Part shown: positions 26,829 to 57,164 of the stretch, one piece after another
Numbering within the stretch: the stretch's first letter is position 1
How the letters are laid out: each line of letters begins with the position of its first letter
From: Cololabis saira
Taxonomy: Eukaryota > Chordata > Actinopteri > Beloniformes > Belonidae
DNA length: 64,000 nt
Direction: 5' to 3'
NCBI RefSeq assembly: GCF_033807715.1
Contig: NC_084590.1
Span: 36,173,505-36,237,504 of the forward strand
The notes under the pieces: model-generated
What the model saw: the letters and a program-made list of their open reading frames with translations, nothing else
Told to the model about the DNA's origin: nothing
Databases searched by the model: none
Made by a program: the position numbers and the translations under genes

Positions 26829-28021
26829 ACACAAGGTCTATCTGAGATCAAAATTGGGTGAAAAATTGTTGTCCCAAATAGGAATGTCCATGGTTTCCAT
26901 AGTGACTGCATCTTGTTTATGTGATGAGATACCCATGCTCACTCTTCACCAGGTACCTGAACATAACCATTGTGAGCAGTTCACATGTGGCAAATTTGAC
27001 ACCCACAGACAATCCTGTGTGGGGTCCAGTTTTTCATCTCACGTGGACTCCCACGTACAAATGCTGGCTGGGACCTGAGGACTCACAGTTTGAGGATGGG
27101 TTACTGTCTTTAATGAACTGACATTTTCAAAAACTCGTTGAATCTTTATTAAACATTTCAAATGGTCTCCAAAGAATATTTACATGTATTTATACAAAGA
27201 CCCAAGTTCTTTGTAGCCACGCCGTATAGTTTAAACAGAGACTGATTTTTCTTGAATTGATTGATGATTCTTTGGCAGAGATGTTGAGTCATCCACTGGG
27301 AAACAGCGTTTGGAGGTGAATGCTCCTTTCACAGCCAGTCCTGACTCCCTCACCTGTAACCAGTTCATCTGCTGATGGTGGGGTCGTTCAGAACGGTGCT
27401 CATGTATTAAATTACTCTTATTGTCCCCCACTATTCTTTGGTGATTAAGCCACAAAGTGTAGTTGTTCATATTTTCTAAAAACAATGAATGTGTTTGGTA
27501 AGACACGCCGCATGACGGACCCTAAAAAATTATTTTCTTTGCAGCTGCTTCTGTTTGCACTTTTTAATTACTTTCCAAATCGATTTACTTTTTTCCCACA
27601 GACATGTAAAAATCTAAAGACTTGTAAAATGATTCAGTTTCTCAACATCGAGCTGACATTTATTCAGATATTGGATGATTTGAGCATTTAGAAATCAAGG
27701 AACGCTCCTGCTTGCTTGCTACGTCTCTCATTAACATCACATCTATTTCAAATCTTGTGTGCTGGTTGAGTGTGAGGACACTTGAAAGTGGTGTGATCTC
27801 TCTCATCCTTTCATGGACTGAAGATCAAGACACTTGCTTTCTCCTCTTTCCCAGAACTTTTAACTGAGCTACTGAGGTGCTGACTGGGCATAAGTAGCTC
27901 AAGGCAACAATTCATACTTGACAAGATCAAAAAAAGTATTCCAACCTGCCTTGGAACTTCAGCTTTTGCTGAGAGTCATGACTCAACTACATTTCATACT
28001 TTAGCCCAGAGCCGAAGATTA
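26829..28021. other. Intergenic, no gene recognised
   Basis: A moderately GC-rich stretch at 26930-27110 is open on + but has no recognised homology. The rest is AT-rich. Confidence 0.4.
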
Positions 28022-28029
28022 ATTAGATG

Positions 28030-28904
28030 CAGAGGTGGACAGAGTACTCGACCCCAGTACTTGAGTAAGAGTACAAATACTACTGGTCAAAATTTACTCC
28101 GTTACAAGTAAAAGTAGCTCAGTCAAAATACTACTCGAGTAAGAGTAGAAAAGTACTTGCTTTTAAAGGTACTTAAGTATCCAAAAGTAAATGCTTTTAA
28201 ATTTACTTTAAGTAAAAGTAAGAGTAAGAGTAAATTTCTTATTTTCCACATCAGTAAATTACTATATTTTTTCTAAATTAATTTAAGGATCTTTTAACTC
28301 TTGTTTCTGAGAATTAACTCTTTGAAACCAGCTGCACTGATGTGCTGCTTTTAGAACCACAATGTTATATAAAACCTGCAGAAACACCGAAAACAAATCA
28401 AATGAATGGGATCATAAGAGGACAGCACATGATGCAGATGCAGAGTTTATTAACAATCATGAACTGAAACCAAATGAACCTGCACCATCCAACTAAGTCT
28501 GGATCCCCCTCAAAGACCACTGCTTTACAAATAACTACATCTCTGCTTTCAATAACTCAATGTTGAAGTCACTTAACTTTACAGGAAGGACATGTACCAG
28601 TACAATATAGCAATATAGAGCATAACAAACTGTCTCCCCATGTCTGTCTTGTCTGTCTCCCAATATTCGTCTAAAAATAGGATTTTAGGGAAGAAGAAAA
28701 AAGAGCAGACCTGAAAGTAACGAGTACTTTTCAGCTTTCCTAGAAATTTACTTGAGTAAAAGTAAAAATATTTGTCTTGGAAATGTATTCAAGTAAGAGT
28801 AATAAGTACCAAAGAAATCTAATACTCAAGTAAAGTACAAATCCTCTGGATATGTACTTAAGTACAGTACTCAAGTAAATTTACTCCGTTACTGTCCACC
28901 ACTG
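28030..28904. mobile_element. Non-autonomous hAT-like DNA transposon
   Basis: Ends are CAGAGGTGGACAG... and ...CTGTCCACCACTG, matching inverted termini of the CAGnGGTG hAT type. It is bounded by an exact 8-bp direct repeat ATTAGATG (28022-28029 and 28905-28912), the hAT target duplication. Both subterminal regions are packed with AAGTAAAAGTA/TACTTGAGTA repeats. It is 875 bp long and carries no transposase. Confidence 0.9.
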
Positions 28905-29286
28905 ATTAGATGTGATATTTAACACTTAATTACCTATAGATCAATGACAATATCCAATCAGCTTACAGGAGATGAATATCAGTGATCAAAAGCATGCTCT
29001 AATTCTCCTCTAGGATAGCTTTACACATTTTTTTAAATGATAAAGCAGAGTCCTCAACTTTAAGACAGTTGCTTAAGACTACAAAGAAGTATGAGGACTG
29101 CCTTTCACAGTTTTGACAGATCAGTTAGGTAAGACAACAAGGAGTCGAGAGGGGAGGAAAAGTCGGAGGGTTCAGGTCGGGGGTAAGGTCCAGATCGGTC
29201 TGTGGAACGGAACATCATCTCTGGCTGCCTGAAGCTCACGCACACGCCGCGTAGCCCTTACCCATTTGACTTTTTTTCTATTTCAG

Positions 29287-29352
29287 CCGCTTTCCAAATG
29301 TTCTGTCCGTGCACCGAACAGGCCAACTGCTGAAGAACAAGGAGTCCGAGAG
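29287..29352 (+). other. Exon-like segment upstream of hnf1b, unidentified
   Basis: Strong acceptor (GACTTTTTTTCTATTTCAG), a 66-nt body and donor GAGAG|GTCAGT. In one frame it reads RFPNVLSVHRTGQLLKNKES then ER. It lies in a local GC-rich island (29100-29460). It could pair in phase with an acceptor at 30005. No family recognised, so an exon of a non-coding RNA or a chance structure cannot be excluded. Confidence 0.28.
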
Positions 29353-30005
29353 GTCAGTGAAGACGCTGGAGGCAGCCAAGCACACCTTAAACCAACATAC
29401 GTACTCACAGCAGGTGTCTAAAGCTTCACTTGAGGACATGGAGTCAACACGGGTCAACACCAGCTCATGAACACACGTGTGGTCATTTTTAGACTCAAAA
29501 TAGGAAGAAAGGCACTTTAAAAAAAAAAACAATGATAAGAATTTCATTTTCATGATTTCCAGTTTTCCATTTTCAAAAAACCCTTCAGTTATCAATGCAA
29601 ATTAATGTAAACTAATAAAATGACAAACGCTCACACTTTATTATATATGCAACAGGTTTATCTCTCTAGTTGTCTACTCTCCACTTTCAACTGAACAGCC
29701 CCAGGAAATATCTGCAAGACCAAACCTGACACCTGACTTACAAGATTTTAATAAATGTTAATATTTCTCATAATAATTATCCAAACTTTAACGTACCAAT
29801 CAGGGTCAGATTGGCTGGAAAACTGGATTCAGAGGCAAACCTGAAAGGCAGGCATAAGCTTAGGCTGAAGCCAAATATGGTTGTTGGGTTTTTAAAAGGA
29901 AGAAGATATAAACTGGGATGCTAAATGATGATGCCAAACTGGTCTGAACAGAGCACGTCAATCTTTAATAGTGCTCTCATATGCTTTTGCTTTGTTTTTT
30001 CCAGA

Positions 30006-30137
30006 AAAAATCCAGCCCGAGCTGCCTTTTTGATGCTGGTAAGACCGCAGGAGCGTGGACAGGTGTGGTTTCAGGAAACAGGTGGACCGCCCGGGTCCAG
30101 GATGGTCCCCAGTTGCTCAACCTGCATGAAAGCGTGA
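30006..30137 (+). other. Exon-like segment upstream of hnf1b, unidentified
   Basis: Acceptor GCTTTGTTTTTTCCAG precedes a GC-rich block. It either ends at donor GATGCTG|GTAAGA (30006-30039) or runs on to a stop at 30135-30137. Joined in phase after 29287-29352 it would continue KNPARAAFLML. A second frame is also open to 30209. No homology recognised. Confidence 0.25.
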
Positions 30138-30209
30138 CGGGCATGTTCCCCTCCACGCTCCAGTGCATGCTCTGCTTTCACAAGAGGCGTGACGGTCTTT
30201 GCACTGGAT

Positions 30210-32480
30210 AAAATATTCCTGCTGCTTGTTATTATTTGTTGTTAATGGTTGACATATTTTTAAATGGAGACTTGTGAAAGCACCAGAGACATGTAGCACG
30301 ATGGTTTGTATCACACAGCTTTTCCATTACATGTAGACAAAAAGAGGTTGCTTCAATCCCGTTATTTGGTTTGTTACATCAGATTTCTCTCTTTTGATCT
30401 TAATGCAACATCTCTATGCTTTTGTGTGAAAATATGTCAGGCAACAATTTCCATTTTAATATCTTAATTGCAAAATCAATCATCTTCTTCATGAATCAAT
30501 CAATTTACTTATCCATCTACAAAAAAAAAAGGCAAAACAAACTAAAAAAAACCTAACATTTGAATCATTAACTTGTCAGTGGACGTGACAGAGCTGCAGA
30601 AAGCCTGCAACTATCTGTTTTCTCTGGGTTATTAATGTCACCCATATAATACAGCGGCTCGTACGAAGGGCGTCTCAGCTGAGGTGTGCACCTCACAGAA
30701 AGCATCATGCAACAGTAGTAGATAAGTGAATATTGTCATCTGTGTGGTGACGCATCGGCAGCAGGTGAGAGAACCAACGATGAGGTCTCGCTGGAACAAA
30801 AAGTTCCATCCAGCACGAGCGTCGTAAAGCAATCAGCATTCCTGCAGAGGCCTTACCTGCGTCTGCAGCTCTCTGCAGCGTATTCTCCATGACCTGATTA
30901 AGCTTTATGGTGATTTATCTCTTCCTGTACTGTAACTTTTAGCCCTTATATTCAGTTACATGAGTGTCATCACACTGGTTTTCAGCACAGCCACCCATAT
31001 AAAGTCTCACAGCATTACGATGTCGAATAAGTTTAGGGCAATCCGGAGTATTACTAATGATCAACCACATTGATACTACACTAAAGGATTATGTCTGACC
31101 AATAATTGGCTGAGAATCTTGCTGTAAACCATCGTATTATCCTTCTGCGTTTATGTGTTTTGTGTGTGAGCAGAGGTCATGCTCCTTTCTGCTTTGAGTT
31201 GGTTCCCAAGGAAATAACTTTTTTTTTTTAAAAGCACTATTTTCTCATGAAAGTGTGCTTTTTATCATGTGCTGAGTTGTGACATTTTTTTCATTTATTT
31301 TCCTCAAATATGGGACAGAGAAGACATTTTTGAAAATATGGGGGCTATTACCAGTGTTGTAGTTGTTATGTCAGTTTTGGGACTCCAAGTAAAGGAAACT
31401 GCTATGAACCAACAGGGAAATCAGTGAGTTAATCTTGCTGGTGTCTCCATGCACAATTATAATATCAATATATGATGTACAAGGAAAATAAACCATACAT
31501 ATAAACTACAAAATGTAGTGTTCATCAATTTTAGAGAAAATGCAGTCTCTTAAGCCTTGCTAAGCTGAACTTTTCCTGCTTCTTATGTCTTACTTTATCA
31601 TAATTTTCTGGTAAAGCAGCATTCATGATATTTGACCAGAACTCAAAACATGAATTGCATGTTATAATGAAATAAAGTAACATCACTTCACATGTTACAG
31701 TCTGTCCAGTAGAAGTAAAAAATAATACAAATGCAGTCAAACTAGGTATTTTTATTGCAGTATGTAACGGTATTCTTATGACACAGCTTCAGTGTCACTT
31801 GCAAAGATTGAGTGTAGAAACATTGTCTGAGAAATACAGTTGCTTAAGTTACTTCATCTGCATTCCCGCTGACACACAAATTCCTCTAAATAAGCCAGCC
31901 CCAACAAGCTTTTGTAGTTACTGAGGTGTATCAGTCCCCACTGAGGTCCAACATACAGTTTTATAATCACTGCTGTTGACCTTTGTAAAAATAATTTTAA
32001 TTTGAACTTTTTCTTCTAATATGAGCATTTTCTACACTTGCCAGTCATCCCCATCTTCATGTTTAAAAAATGCCTTGATCACTGTGATAAACAGGGACGT
32101 TTTGGATTTTTTTATGAGAATCTCATATTAGCAGATAAATATGAGTCCACATGTAAAGCACAGGAATCTGATTTAGCAAAGATGCAACTTTAATTCCAGT
32201 CAATTACCATCCACATTCTGTATTGTGCCATTTCAAATGAAAGGGATCATATAAGGCTGTCTTATTTTGAGACGTGTTTCTGCACTTTTCCGCGGGTTTC
32301 GCTTGAACTTGTGAATAACACTGGACGCCTTCATCCTCCAGTAAGTCCTGCCTGGGACGTCTAGTGAGAGAGTCCGCAGAGGACCGCTCATTTCAGTTTT
32401 TAATAGCTATTTTTTGGTGCTTACAGAATACTTGGATGGAAAAAAGGTAATTAGACTTTGATCCCGATTAGTTTCCGTCC
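30210..32480. other. hnf1b upstream intergenic DNA, no gene recognised
   Basis: AT-rich with a few moderately GC-rich patches (30640-30890, 32290-32400). The patch near 32340 includes CCA|GTAAGTCC, which could be a donor of a distal 5' non-coding exon, but nothing confirms it. Confidence 0.4.
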
Positions 32481-32489
32481 AGCCTAATC

Positions 32490-32502
32490 ATTAATGATTA
32501 AG
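32490..32502 (+). promoter_or_regulatory. hnf1b: HNF1-like palindromic site upstream of hnf1b
   Basis: ATTAATGATTAAG differs from the HNF1 consensus GTTAATNATTAAC only at its first and last base. It lies 1.0 kb upstream of the hnf1b start codon inside a longer TAATCATTAATGATTA block. It would fit auto- or cross-regulation within the HNF1 family. Such motifs also arise by chance in AT-rich DNA. Confidence 0.35.
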
Positions 32503-33130
32503 TGTTGGTGTCTTAATTCTTCAAAGACATTATACCAATGGTTAAATAAATAAATAAGTATAATTTTTTCAATGTAATGTTTTTTTCATAAGTCAAGAGG
32601 CGTTTTGGTTCCTGTACGACATAAGAATGCGCAAAATAATGACGTGTTGCGTCAACACACAAAATAATGAAACTTGTGTTAGTTTGTGACTATGATTTTT
32701 TTTATTTTTTAATAAAAAAAGGGTAGCTATTTATTTTTTCTAAAGCTTTCCATGTGACGCTTTAATTTCAACATATTTAAGAAGTGATTATCTATATGTA
32801 ATATACGCGGTATGGTTAAATAAAGGTAAATAGACAATATAAGTCCTATCATTGCGTCCTTTTATGAGAATATCTGACCAAAACTAATTAGACTAATGGC
32901 ATCATGTGTATGATTAGGTCACTTTAGCCTACTTATCTCTTTTAAAAGTGTGCATTGACATTCCATAAAAATAGCTATCTTCTCCCAGACTTTTCTAATC
33001 CCCATGGCCTTACATGAGGAATGAAAGCAGTGAATGTGTGCAACTGACCTTCTTCTTCTTCTTTAAAAAAAAAAAAGACTTTATGGCATATACAACAGAG
33101 TTCGAAGTCCATGAAAGTTTTGCTGATAAG

Positions 33131-33506
33131 AGGAGCCAATAAAAGCAGCAGTGCAGCAGTGTAAACACGTCTACCTCTGCTCAGAGCAGGACTTATTCCG
33201 TGGATTTACATAAGGCTGCCATCAGCCGGCCCACTCATTACCATGTTTTATATTCCCCTGCTCTCGGAAAGCATCATGGCAAAGTAAGTAGCTCCATCCT
33301 CCCCTTCAACAGGGAAGTGACACAGCTTTATCGGAACAGGTGTAAGTGAGCTGAAAACTCCCCCACAGCCCTGGACCCGAGAGGAAGACAGGAATTGTAT
33401 TTTTTCTTCCCCATCATCATCATTCCCTTCCATCCTCCCTTTCCCTCCAGCAGCAGTGCCTATGTTGTAGGCTATTTTTTTTTAAATTTTTTTAATGTTC
33501 TCTAAA
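33131..33506 (+). promoter_or_regulatory. hnf1b: Candidate hnf1b proximal promoter and 5' UTR
   Basis: AGGAGCCAATAAAAGCAGCA (33131-33150) combines a CCAAT pentamer with an AATAAAAG TATA-like element about 360 bp before the start codon. The DNA between is stop-rich and ends in T-rich sequence next to the start codon. No experiment places the transcription start, so limits are approximate. Confidence 0.35.
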
Positions 33507-51280
<17,774 letters not shown>

Positions 51281-52190
51281 GAGTGTCCACCTGACTTCCT
51301 CGCTACCCGGCAACAGGAGCACATTTTTCCACCCTCTCGCCACGGTAACCATGACAACACTTAATAGCTCGCAGCAGCGTGCTGGGTGATGAGTCAGTCA
51401 ACAAACACATGGGGCGTGATGACGGTGGGAAAGGCGGCGCAAAACAGAAATGTGGACCGAGGTGGAAAAAGGAGCCTGGATTCGCCGACGGGGGACACAA
51501 ATGATGAACAAGGATGTATGATTTGGCACAATCTTTGAAAAACAGTGTTCAAATTTTCATACCTTCTTTTAAGAGTCATCCTCTGTTGTCAAATTACAAA
51601 GGAACAAAAGCACCAAATATGAACTCTGTGGACCTGAATGAAGGCTCTGGGAAGATTTGAACTATGATTTAAGTTGGAAATATGACACAGTGACAGCCAT
51701 TCGTTGAAGGACGCTGAGGGACGCCTGGGATGAAAGTCTGTCCACTTGCACATGAGCAGACTGTGTAACAATCAGAATAACCTTTATTGATCTTGTGCAT
51801 GCATTTTTTTTTATTTTAACTGGGCTTTAAAGGAGTCTTCCATATTATTCTTTCACACTCAGTTTACTGTACTAGCATTAGCGCAAATGATGAGCGTCTG
51901 TTCATCATTTCAACTTGTTCAATGTGTATACTGTGATTGAAAAAAGACTTTGACAATCTTGAAAGGACTATGCAATGTGTCTATGGGTGTAAACAATGCT
52001 TTGTATAACTGGAATCTGCACAAAACACCACACACTTGAGGCTGGAAATTAATATGCACTATTAAATACTGTTGAAGCTGCCTGTAAAAATAACACAAAA
52101 GCACGATGGATGGATGTGCAGGAAAACTGCCAGAGGATAATAGTTTTGAATGTGGACCTGCAATAAATACAAAAATGTGGTTTTTGCTGG
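51281..52190 (+). other. hnf1b: hnf1b 3' untranslated region
   Basis: No coding potential after the stop. Candidate poly(A) signal AATAAA at 52162-52167; another at 53654-53659 would give a longer form. The end is an estimate. Confidence 0.4.
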
Positions 52191-53214
52191 AGGTTGGAGG
52201 GAATATCGACTCACATGCTTCGAACTTGACTGTTTCCGACACACAGTTTCAGGTGAATTTCAGGAATGGGCCATGCCCTCCCTCCGTGTCTCCCACTTCC
52301 TGCCGCTATGTGACAAATAGGACAAATATTGTTAATAACTCCTCACCTTAAATTGTGACACAGATTCGTCCTGGGTAGAATGAAAACACCGACAAGTATT
52401 CAGAAACCAAGCAAACATGAAAGAGGACGGCAGCGGCTCCAATCATGCAGGAATCCAGAGAGGGCACGCGTTGGGCACACACGCCCACGCTGACAGTATT
52501 AAGGTGTGTTCAGACAGCAAATATGACCCCCCACTGGCGTACAGTATGTGCTAGCTTCTTGGACAAATCACATTCCAAGTTTGTATGTAAACATGCCGCT
52601 GCAAAGATATATTAGAAGCTGTAGTCCATGGCTGGATGGTCGTGGGACCAATTGTGCATGAGAAAGCTCGACAGAATCATCACATCTGTGCAGATCCAGT
52701 GTCCTGTTCAATATTAGGTCATTATGTTGTTATTGAGTGGTAGTTTTTGACTGTTATAGGCATATCTGCTGCCATCTGATCAGAGGGTACTCATCATACC
52801 TGTGTGACTGGACATGATTTGTTTTTCCTCCTAATGTATTATTTTTGTATAAAAATTTAAATCAATCATAAATCATTATTTATACTTTTCTGTGAAAATA
52901 TTTGTATTTCAAGTAAAATGCTTTTTTTCTCCTCCCCTACATGAATACATGCTTGTGGATATTTTTCATAAAATCTTAGGAAATGTAGATGTACGTTTCC
53001 TCTGGTAGAAAGAAAAGATAGTTCAGCGTTGTGTTTATAACCGTAGCAAAGATATCATGGTGTCGTAGCGTGACAACGAAATAGCCGCTTTGAAGTTCAT
53101 AGATCTAAAGTGCACATTTCTTTTCAAGCAGCAAGTTCACTGAACCCGACATGTTGATGGCTCAATTCATGTGAGCCTTTATCTCGGACTGACGCTCACT
53201 GCACTGTAAAAACC
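52191..53214. other. Intergenic or distal 3' UTR, no feature recognised
   Basis: AT-rich, no recognisable gene or repeat. Confidence 0.45.
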
Positions 53215-53345
53215 TGCGGGCTGGGGACCTGTCCAGGGTATACCGCCTGCCTTTCACCTAAAGACAGCAGGGATAGGCTCCAGCAGATCCCTGTGACCCC
53301 ACGTAGAAATAAGAGGATGTAGATAATGAAGGAATGGACAGTTCT
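53215..53345 (+). repeat. Fish interspersed repeat, RTE-like LINE tail, second copy
   Basis: GGGGACCTGTCCAGGGTATA, AGCAGGGATAGGCTCCAGCA and GATGTAGATAATGAAGGAAT follow the same order as 19135-19262, with more decay. Confidence 0.7.
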
Positions 53346-54985
53346 GTTATTACTAATACTATAACAGTAATCTTTATTCTGGGAGTTATTCAGGAGCAAA
53401 CAAACGCACTGGTGTTACCGGATACCTTTTTGGATGAAAACTTTCGTTTTTTTTTAGCTAGTCTACTTGTTGCTCCACTCACGTCCCGTGCTTCATTTCT
53501 CTGGATTGCATGCGTATCCAATGGGCAATGGCATCCGAAGGCAGCTTTTCTACATCTGTTCTTACTACCCTTTGGAGTGCAAAGTCGCATCCAGAAGAAC
53601 CAAACTCATTCTTTGTGTCAAAGAGAAGAAGCGTCAGGATAGCTGGCGGATCTAATAAAGCCCACCAAAGCTGGAAACTAGAATAGATTTAAACGATGGG
53701 CTGATAGATATACTATGTGAATAATTCCAGTTCTATTGCACAATTAACCAATATAAGACACAGAGATTGAACAAAATCAAACAAAAACACCAAAAAGGAA
53801 AGGTCAGAGCTGCGGCGTAAATGCACTCTGGCTTACTCTTGTCAATTATATTTACTGACTGCGGCTTCAGATAATCATTAGCTGCCACGTGAGACAAAGA
53901 TTACAGCTGATCAATTAGCATGACGCTGTTATATAGTGCAGCGGTTTTTCTAGTGACATGAATCTTTTTCTTTTGGTGTTTTAAGTCAAGCAGTTATTCA
54001 ATAAAATACCTACGCAAATATAGTTAAACTGGTTCATCCCACAGGGCACAGCTTTGTTGCATTAATGGATATAGTTATTATTTTAGTCTTTTATAAGTCT
54101 ATATGTACTTTACCTCATTGAGGTTGTCTTCAATATAACAAGGATTCTCAGCAATGAAATTCACATCAACGTTTTATGCTTTTGAGCCACTTGGGGGCAA
54201 CAGAAACAAACGATAAACACAAAAACGGCATATTATTACTTCTGGGCCATTTTGTCCTCCCATCATTTGGAGTGTAGATATTACAGAGTTAAAAAAAAAG
54301 AAGTGGACTTGGTCCGTGTTTAATGGGAATGCTGCAGCTGGTCACAGGATCCAAGGGTGGTATGTCAAAGTTTTTTCTTTTGTTGTTTTTTTTTTGAGAG
54401 TGACAGGCTCAGATTCATTTTAATTTAAGTGTTGAATAACATTCTTGGGAGGATTTCTACAAAGATTAACAACACACAATGTTTAAGATGCTTCAAATTT
54501 CCTCCAAAAGCAAACATTGCTTTTGGAGGTCATTTTATTGATCCCATTGGGAAAGTAGGAAACGTTCTCATTCAACGTTTGACTGATTTCAAACATTTTA
54601 TACTATGTTTTTAGCTCTCAAATATGAGAAAGTAGGATTGCCAGAATTTCTCTTGAAGTTGAAGTTTTATAGTACGACAAGCCATCCCTAATTCTTGTCG
54701 TCTATGATACAAATAATTACTCAACTTTGATTCCCAGGGGCCTGTACCAACATGCACAGAAGAAAGGGTCACTGCATGCCTTTTGATAGGCATACAACCA
54801 GTCAGAGAACGAGGCGTAGGCAGAGCCACGACCAGACAAGTGGCAACAAAAGACATCCAAAATGGATCGGTATGTTCTGTACCGTTGGAAATGGAGAGGT
54901 ATTTTTTACAAATACAAGATACAGACAGTGGACATACAGTACAAACAACAACAACAAAAGACAACATTGAGTTACAATGATATGT
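53346..54985. other. Intergenic, possible DNA-transposon remnant near 54735
   Basis: Mostly unassigned. GGGGCCTGTACCAACATG (about 54738) and the GAGGCGTAGGCAGAGCCACG block (about 54810) recall Harbinger-type fish elements, but no second terminus was found. Confidence 0.25.
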
Positions 54986-54986
54986 A

Positions 54987-54988
<2 letters not shown>

Positions 54989-55074
<86 letters not shown>
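54989..55074. repeat. (TG)n microsatellite
   Basis: About 43 TG units, followed by (AATA)n at 55095-55150 and by very AT-rich DNA to about 55385. Confidence 0.97.
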
Positions 55075-55075
<1 letters not shown>

Positions 55076-55400
55076 AAATAATATAAAGAACGTAAATAAA
55101 TAAATTAAATTAAATATTAATTTGAAAATAAATAAATAAATAAATAAATAGATAATGATCATATATGATATATGATGTGATATAATATAGCACGATATAC
55201 TAAAAAGTAATATATATGTAATACTATAATAGCATATAATAATATAATAATATCCTAATATAACATAATAATATTATAACATATAACAAAATGATATCAC
55301 CATACTATAATATATACCAATATAATAATACTATAATATAACATCCCCTGACATAATATAATAATACACTATAAAACAATATATGCTGCTCGTGTTTTGG
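55075..55400. repeat. AT-rich low-complexity DNA
   Basis: AATA-type tetranucleotides and degenerate TAATAATATA repeats. No gene. Confidence 0.85.
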
Positions 55401-55692
55401 TCGGCTCCGTGTCGGTTTTGTGTTTCGTTTGTGGTTTTTGTTGCAGATTTCCAGGGCTTGACGTGTGCCTCCGTGTGTTCCCGCTTCCTGGATTGGCAGT
55501 GGATGTTTTTTTGAGAGTGAGAGAGATGGACCACCACCCAGGGCCCCATCACGCCCCCAAAGAGCCAGGCATGGAGCCCCCACTCACCTCCACCCTCAGC
55601 CAGTCCAGTCCGGCCCCGCCCCCCCACAAAATAATAATTTCATTGTCATGATTACTGTTCAGATTAAAAAATAATAATAAATTAAAGCTGAA

Positions 55693-56811
55693 CGGGCCCT
55701 CGCGCGTGCAATTTTCACCAATAAATATCAAGGACTCAAAACTAAGTCCGATGACACCATCCACGAGTCTTTATGTCAAACCATTCAAAAGTTATGGCAG
55801 AAAATAGGAACTATGAAATATCAACCAATCAAAAGAAGGGGCGGGGCTAATTTGCACCAATCTTGGTCAAGGACTCAAAACCGAGTCCGATGACACCATC
55901 CACGAGTCTTTATGTGAAACCATTCAAAAGTTATGGCAGAATGTAGGAACTATAGTAGATTTTAAAGTATTTCTTGTCTTTAAATCTATGAATGGTTTAG
56001 CTCCCTCCTACATGGTTGACATGCTCACTGAATACATATCGGACCGATCCCTTAGATCATCAAATAAGAGTCTTCTAATCATACCTAGAATTAACACTAG
56101 ATCTGCTCATGGTGCTTTCAGTCACTATGGCCCCACTCTCTGGAATTCCTTGCCGCAGGAAATAAGGTCTGCTCCAACAGTATGGAGCTAGAACAGTCTC
56201 ATAATTCGCAAATGCACACACCGTTTCACAACAGTGCCCACTTTCAAAAGCAGACTAAAAAAAGGACAGGCGTTTGAGTAAACTACATGGTTGATCGCAC
56301 TTTTGTTAAAATGGAATTATGGTTGTTATTATTGTTTTTTCTCTTGTCATACTTGTTATCTATTTCTGTTATTGTAAACTTGTAATTTTGTTTGTTTGTT
56401 TATGTATTTTGAGCACATTGAGTCCATGCTCATAATGTGAAATGTGCTTTATAAATAAATTTGCCTTGCCTTGCCTTGTCTATCAAATGATGTATAACAC
56501 ACCCGACTTCCTGTTCGGTTTCGGCCATGGCGCCAGGAGACTTTTCTTTAAGTTGCGACTATTGTGGGGCTTGAGGCACGAAGTTTTCTAGGGGGCGCTG
56601 TTGAGCCATTAAGCCACGCCCATTAATGCAAACTATTAAATCTCAAATTTTTTGCCAGGCCTGGCTTGCATGCAAAATTTGGTGACTTTTGGGGCACGTT
56701 TAGGGGGGCAAAAAGGCCCTAATTTTGTCGGAAAAATAAAAATAATGAGGGAAAAAAAAAATTCCTACAGATACAATAGGGCCTTCGCACTGTAGGTGCT
56801 TGGGCCCTAAT
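55693..56811. mobile_element. GGGCCC-type fish repeat interrupted by a LINE insertion
   Basis: Outer element: begins near CGGGCCCTCGCGCGTGCAAT (55693) and ends near AGGTGCTTGGGCCCTAA (56811). It holds phrases typical of this abundant fish repeat (CACCATCCACGAGTCTTTAT, TTCAAAAGTTATGGCAGAA, AATAGGGCCTTCGCAC). A 75-bp segment is present twice with 139-bp period (from 55730 and 55869). A LINE 3' end sits inside at about 55955-56480. Class of the outer element is uncertain. Confidence 0.6.
55955..56480 (+). mobile_element. L2-like LINE ORF2 C-terminus and tail, nested
   Basis: Open stretch LNGLAPSYMVDMLTEYISDR, LRSSNKSLLIIPRINTRSAH and GAFSHYGPTLWNSLPQEIRS is the conserved C-terminal region of L2/CR1-like ORF2 proteins (LAPxYLxDLL...RSLRSS...AFSxxxPxLWNSLPxxIR). 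It is followed by GTGCTTTATAAATAAATTTG and a (CCTTG)n tail. 5'-truncated with a late stop. Confidence 0.8.
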
Positions 56812-57130
56812 AATGATAATATACACAATCATGATCATAATCAGAACCAATATGTTTATACTAATAATTTCACTCATCAAAATGACAGCAACAATTATTA
56901 TTATTATCGCAATCATAATCATGGTTATAGTAATAATAATGATGTGATAATCATAACAATATAATAATATAGTAGTAATAATAATATATACTAGATATAA
57001 TAATATATTTAATATATGATCATATAACAATAGTAATATATACTAGATTTAATATATAATAATAATATATATAATATATATTATATAATAATTTAATCAT
57101 AATTGATAATAATAACAATATAGTTAGAGT
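56812..57130. repeat. AT-rich TAATAA-type low-complexity DNA
   Basis: Degenerate TAATAATA/ATCATAAT repeats without coding capacity. Confidence 0.85.
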
Positions 57131-57164
57131 TATAAGTGGCAACAAATGAACATAAAAGAGAGGG

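Noticed and set aside
33495..33506. Upstream in-frame ATG adding MFSK to HNF1B
   Set aside because: The family start MVSKL is conserved across vertebrates; the upstream ATG is probably 5' UTR, though use cannot be excluded.
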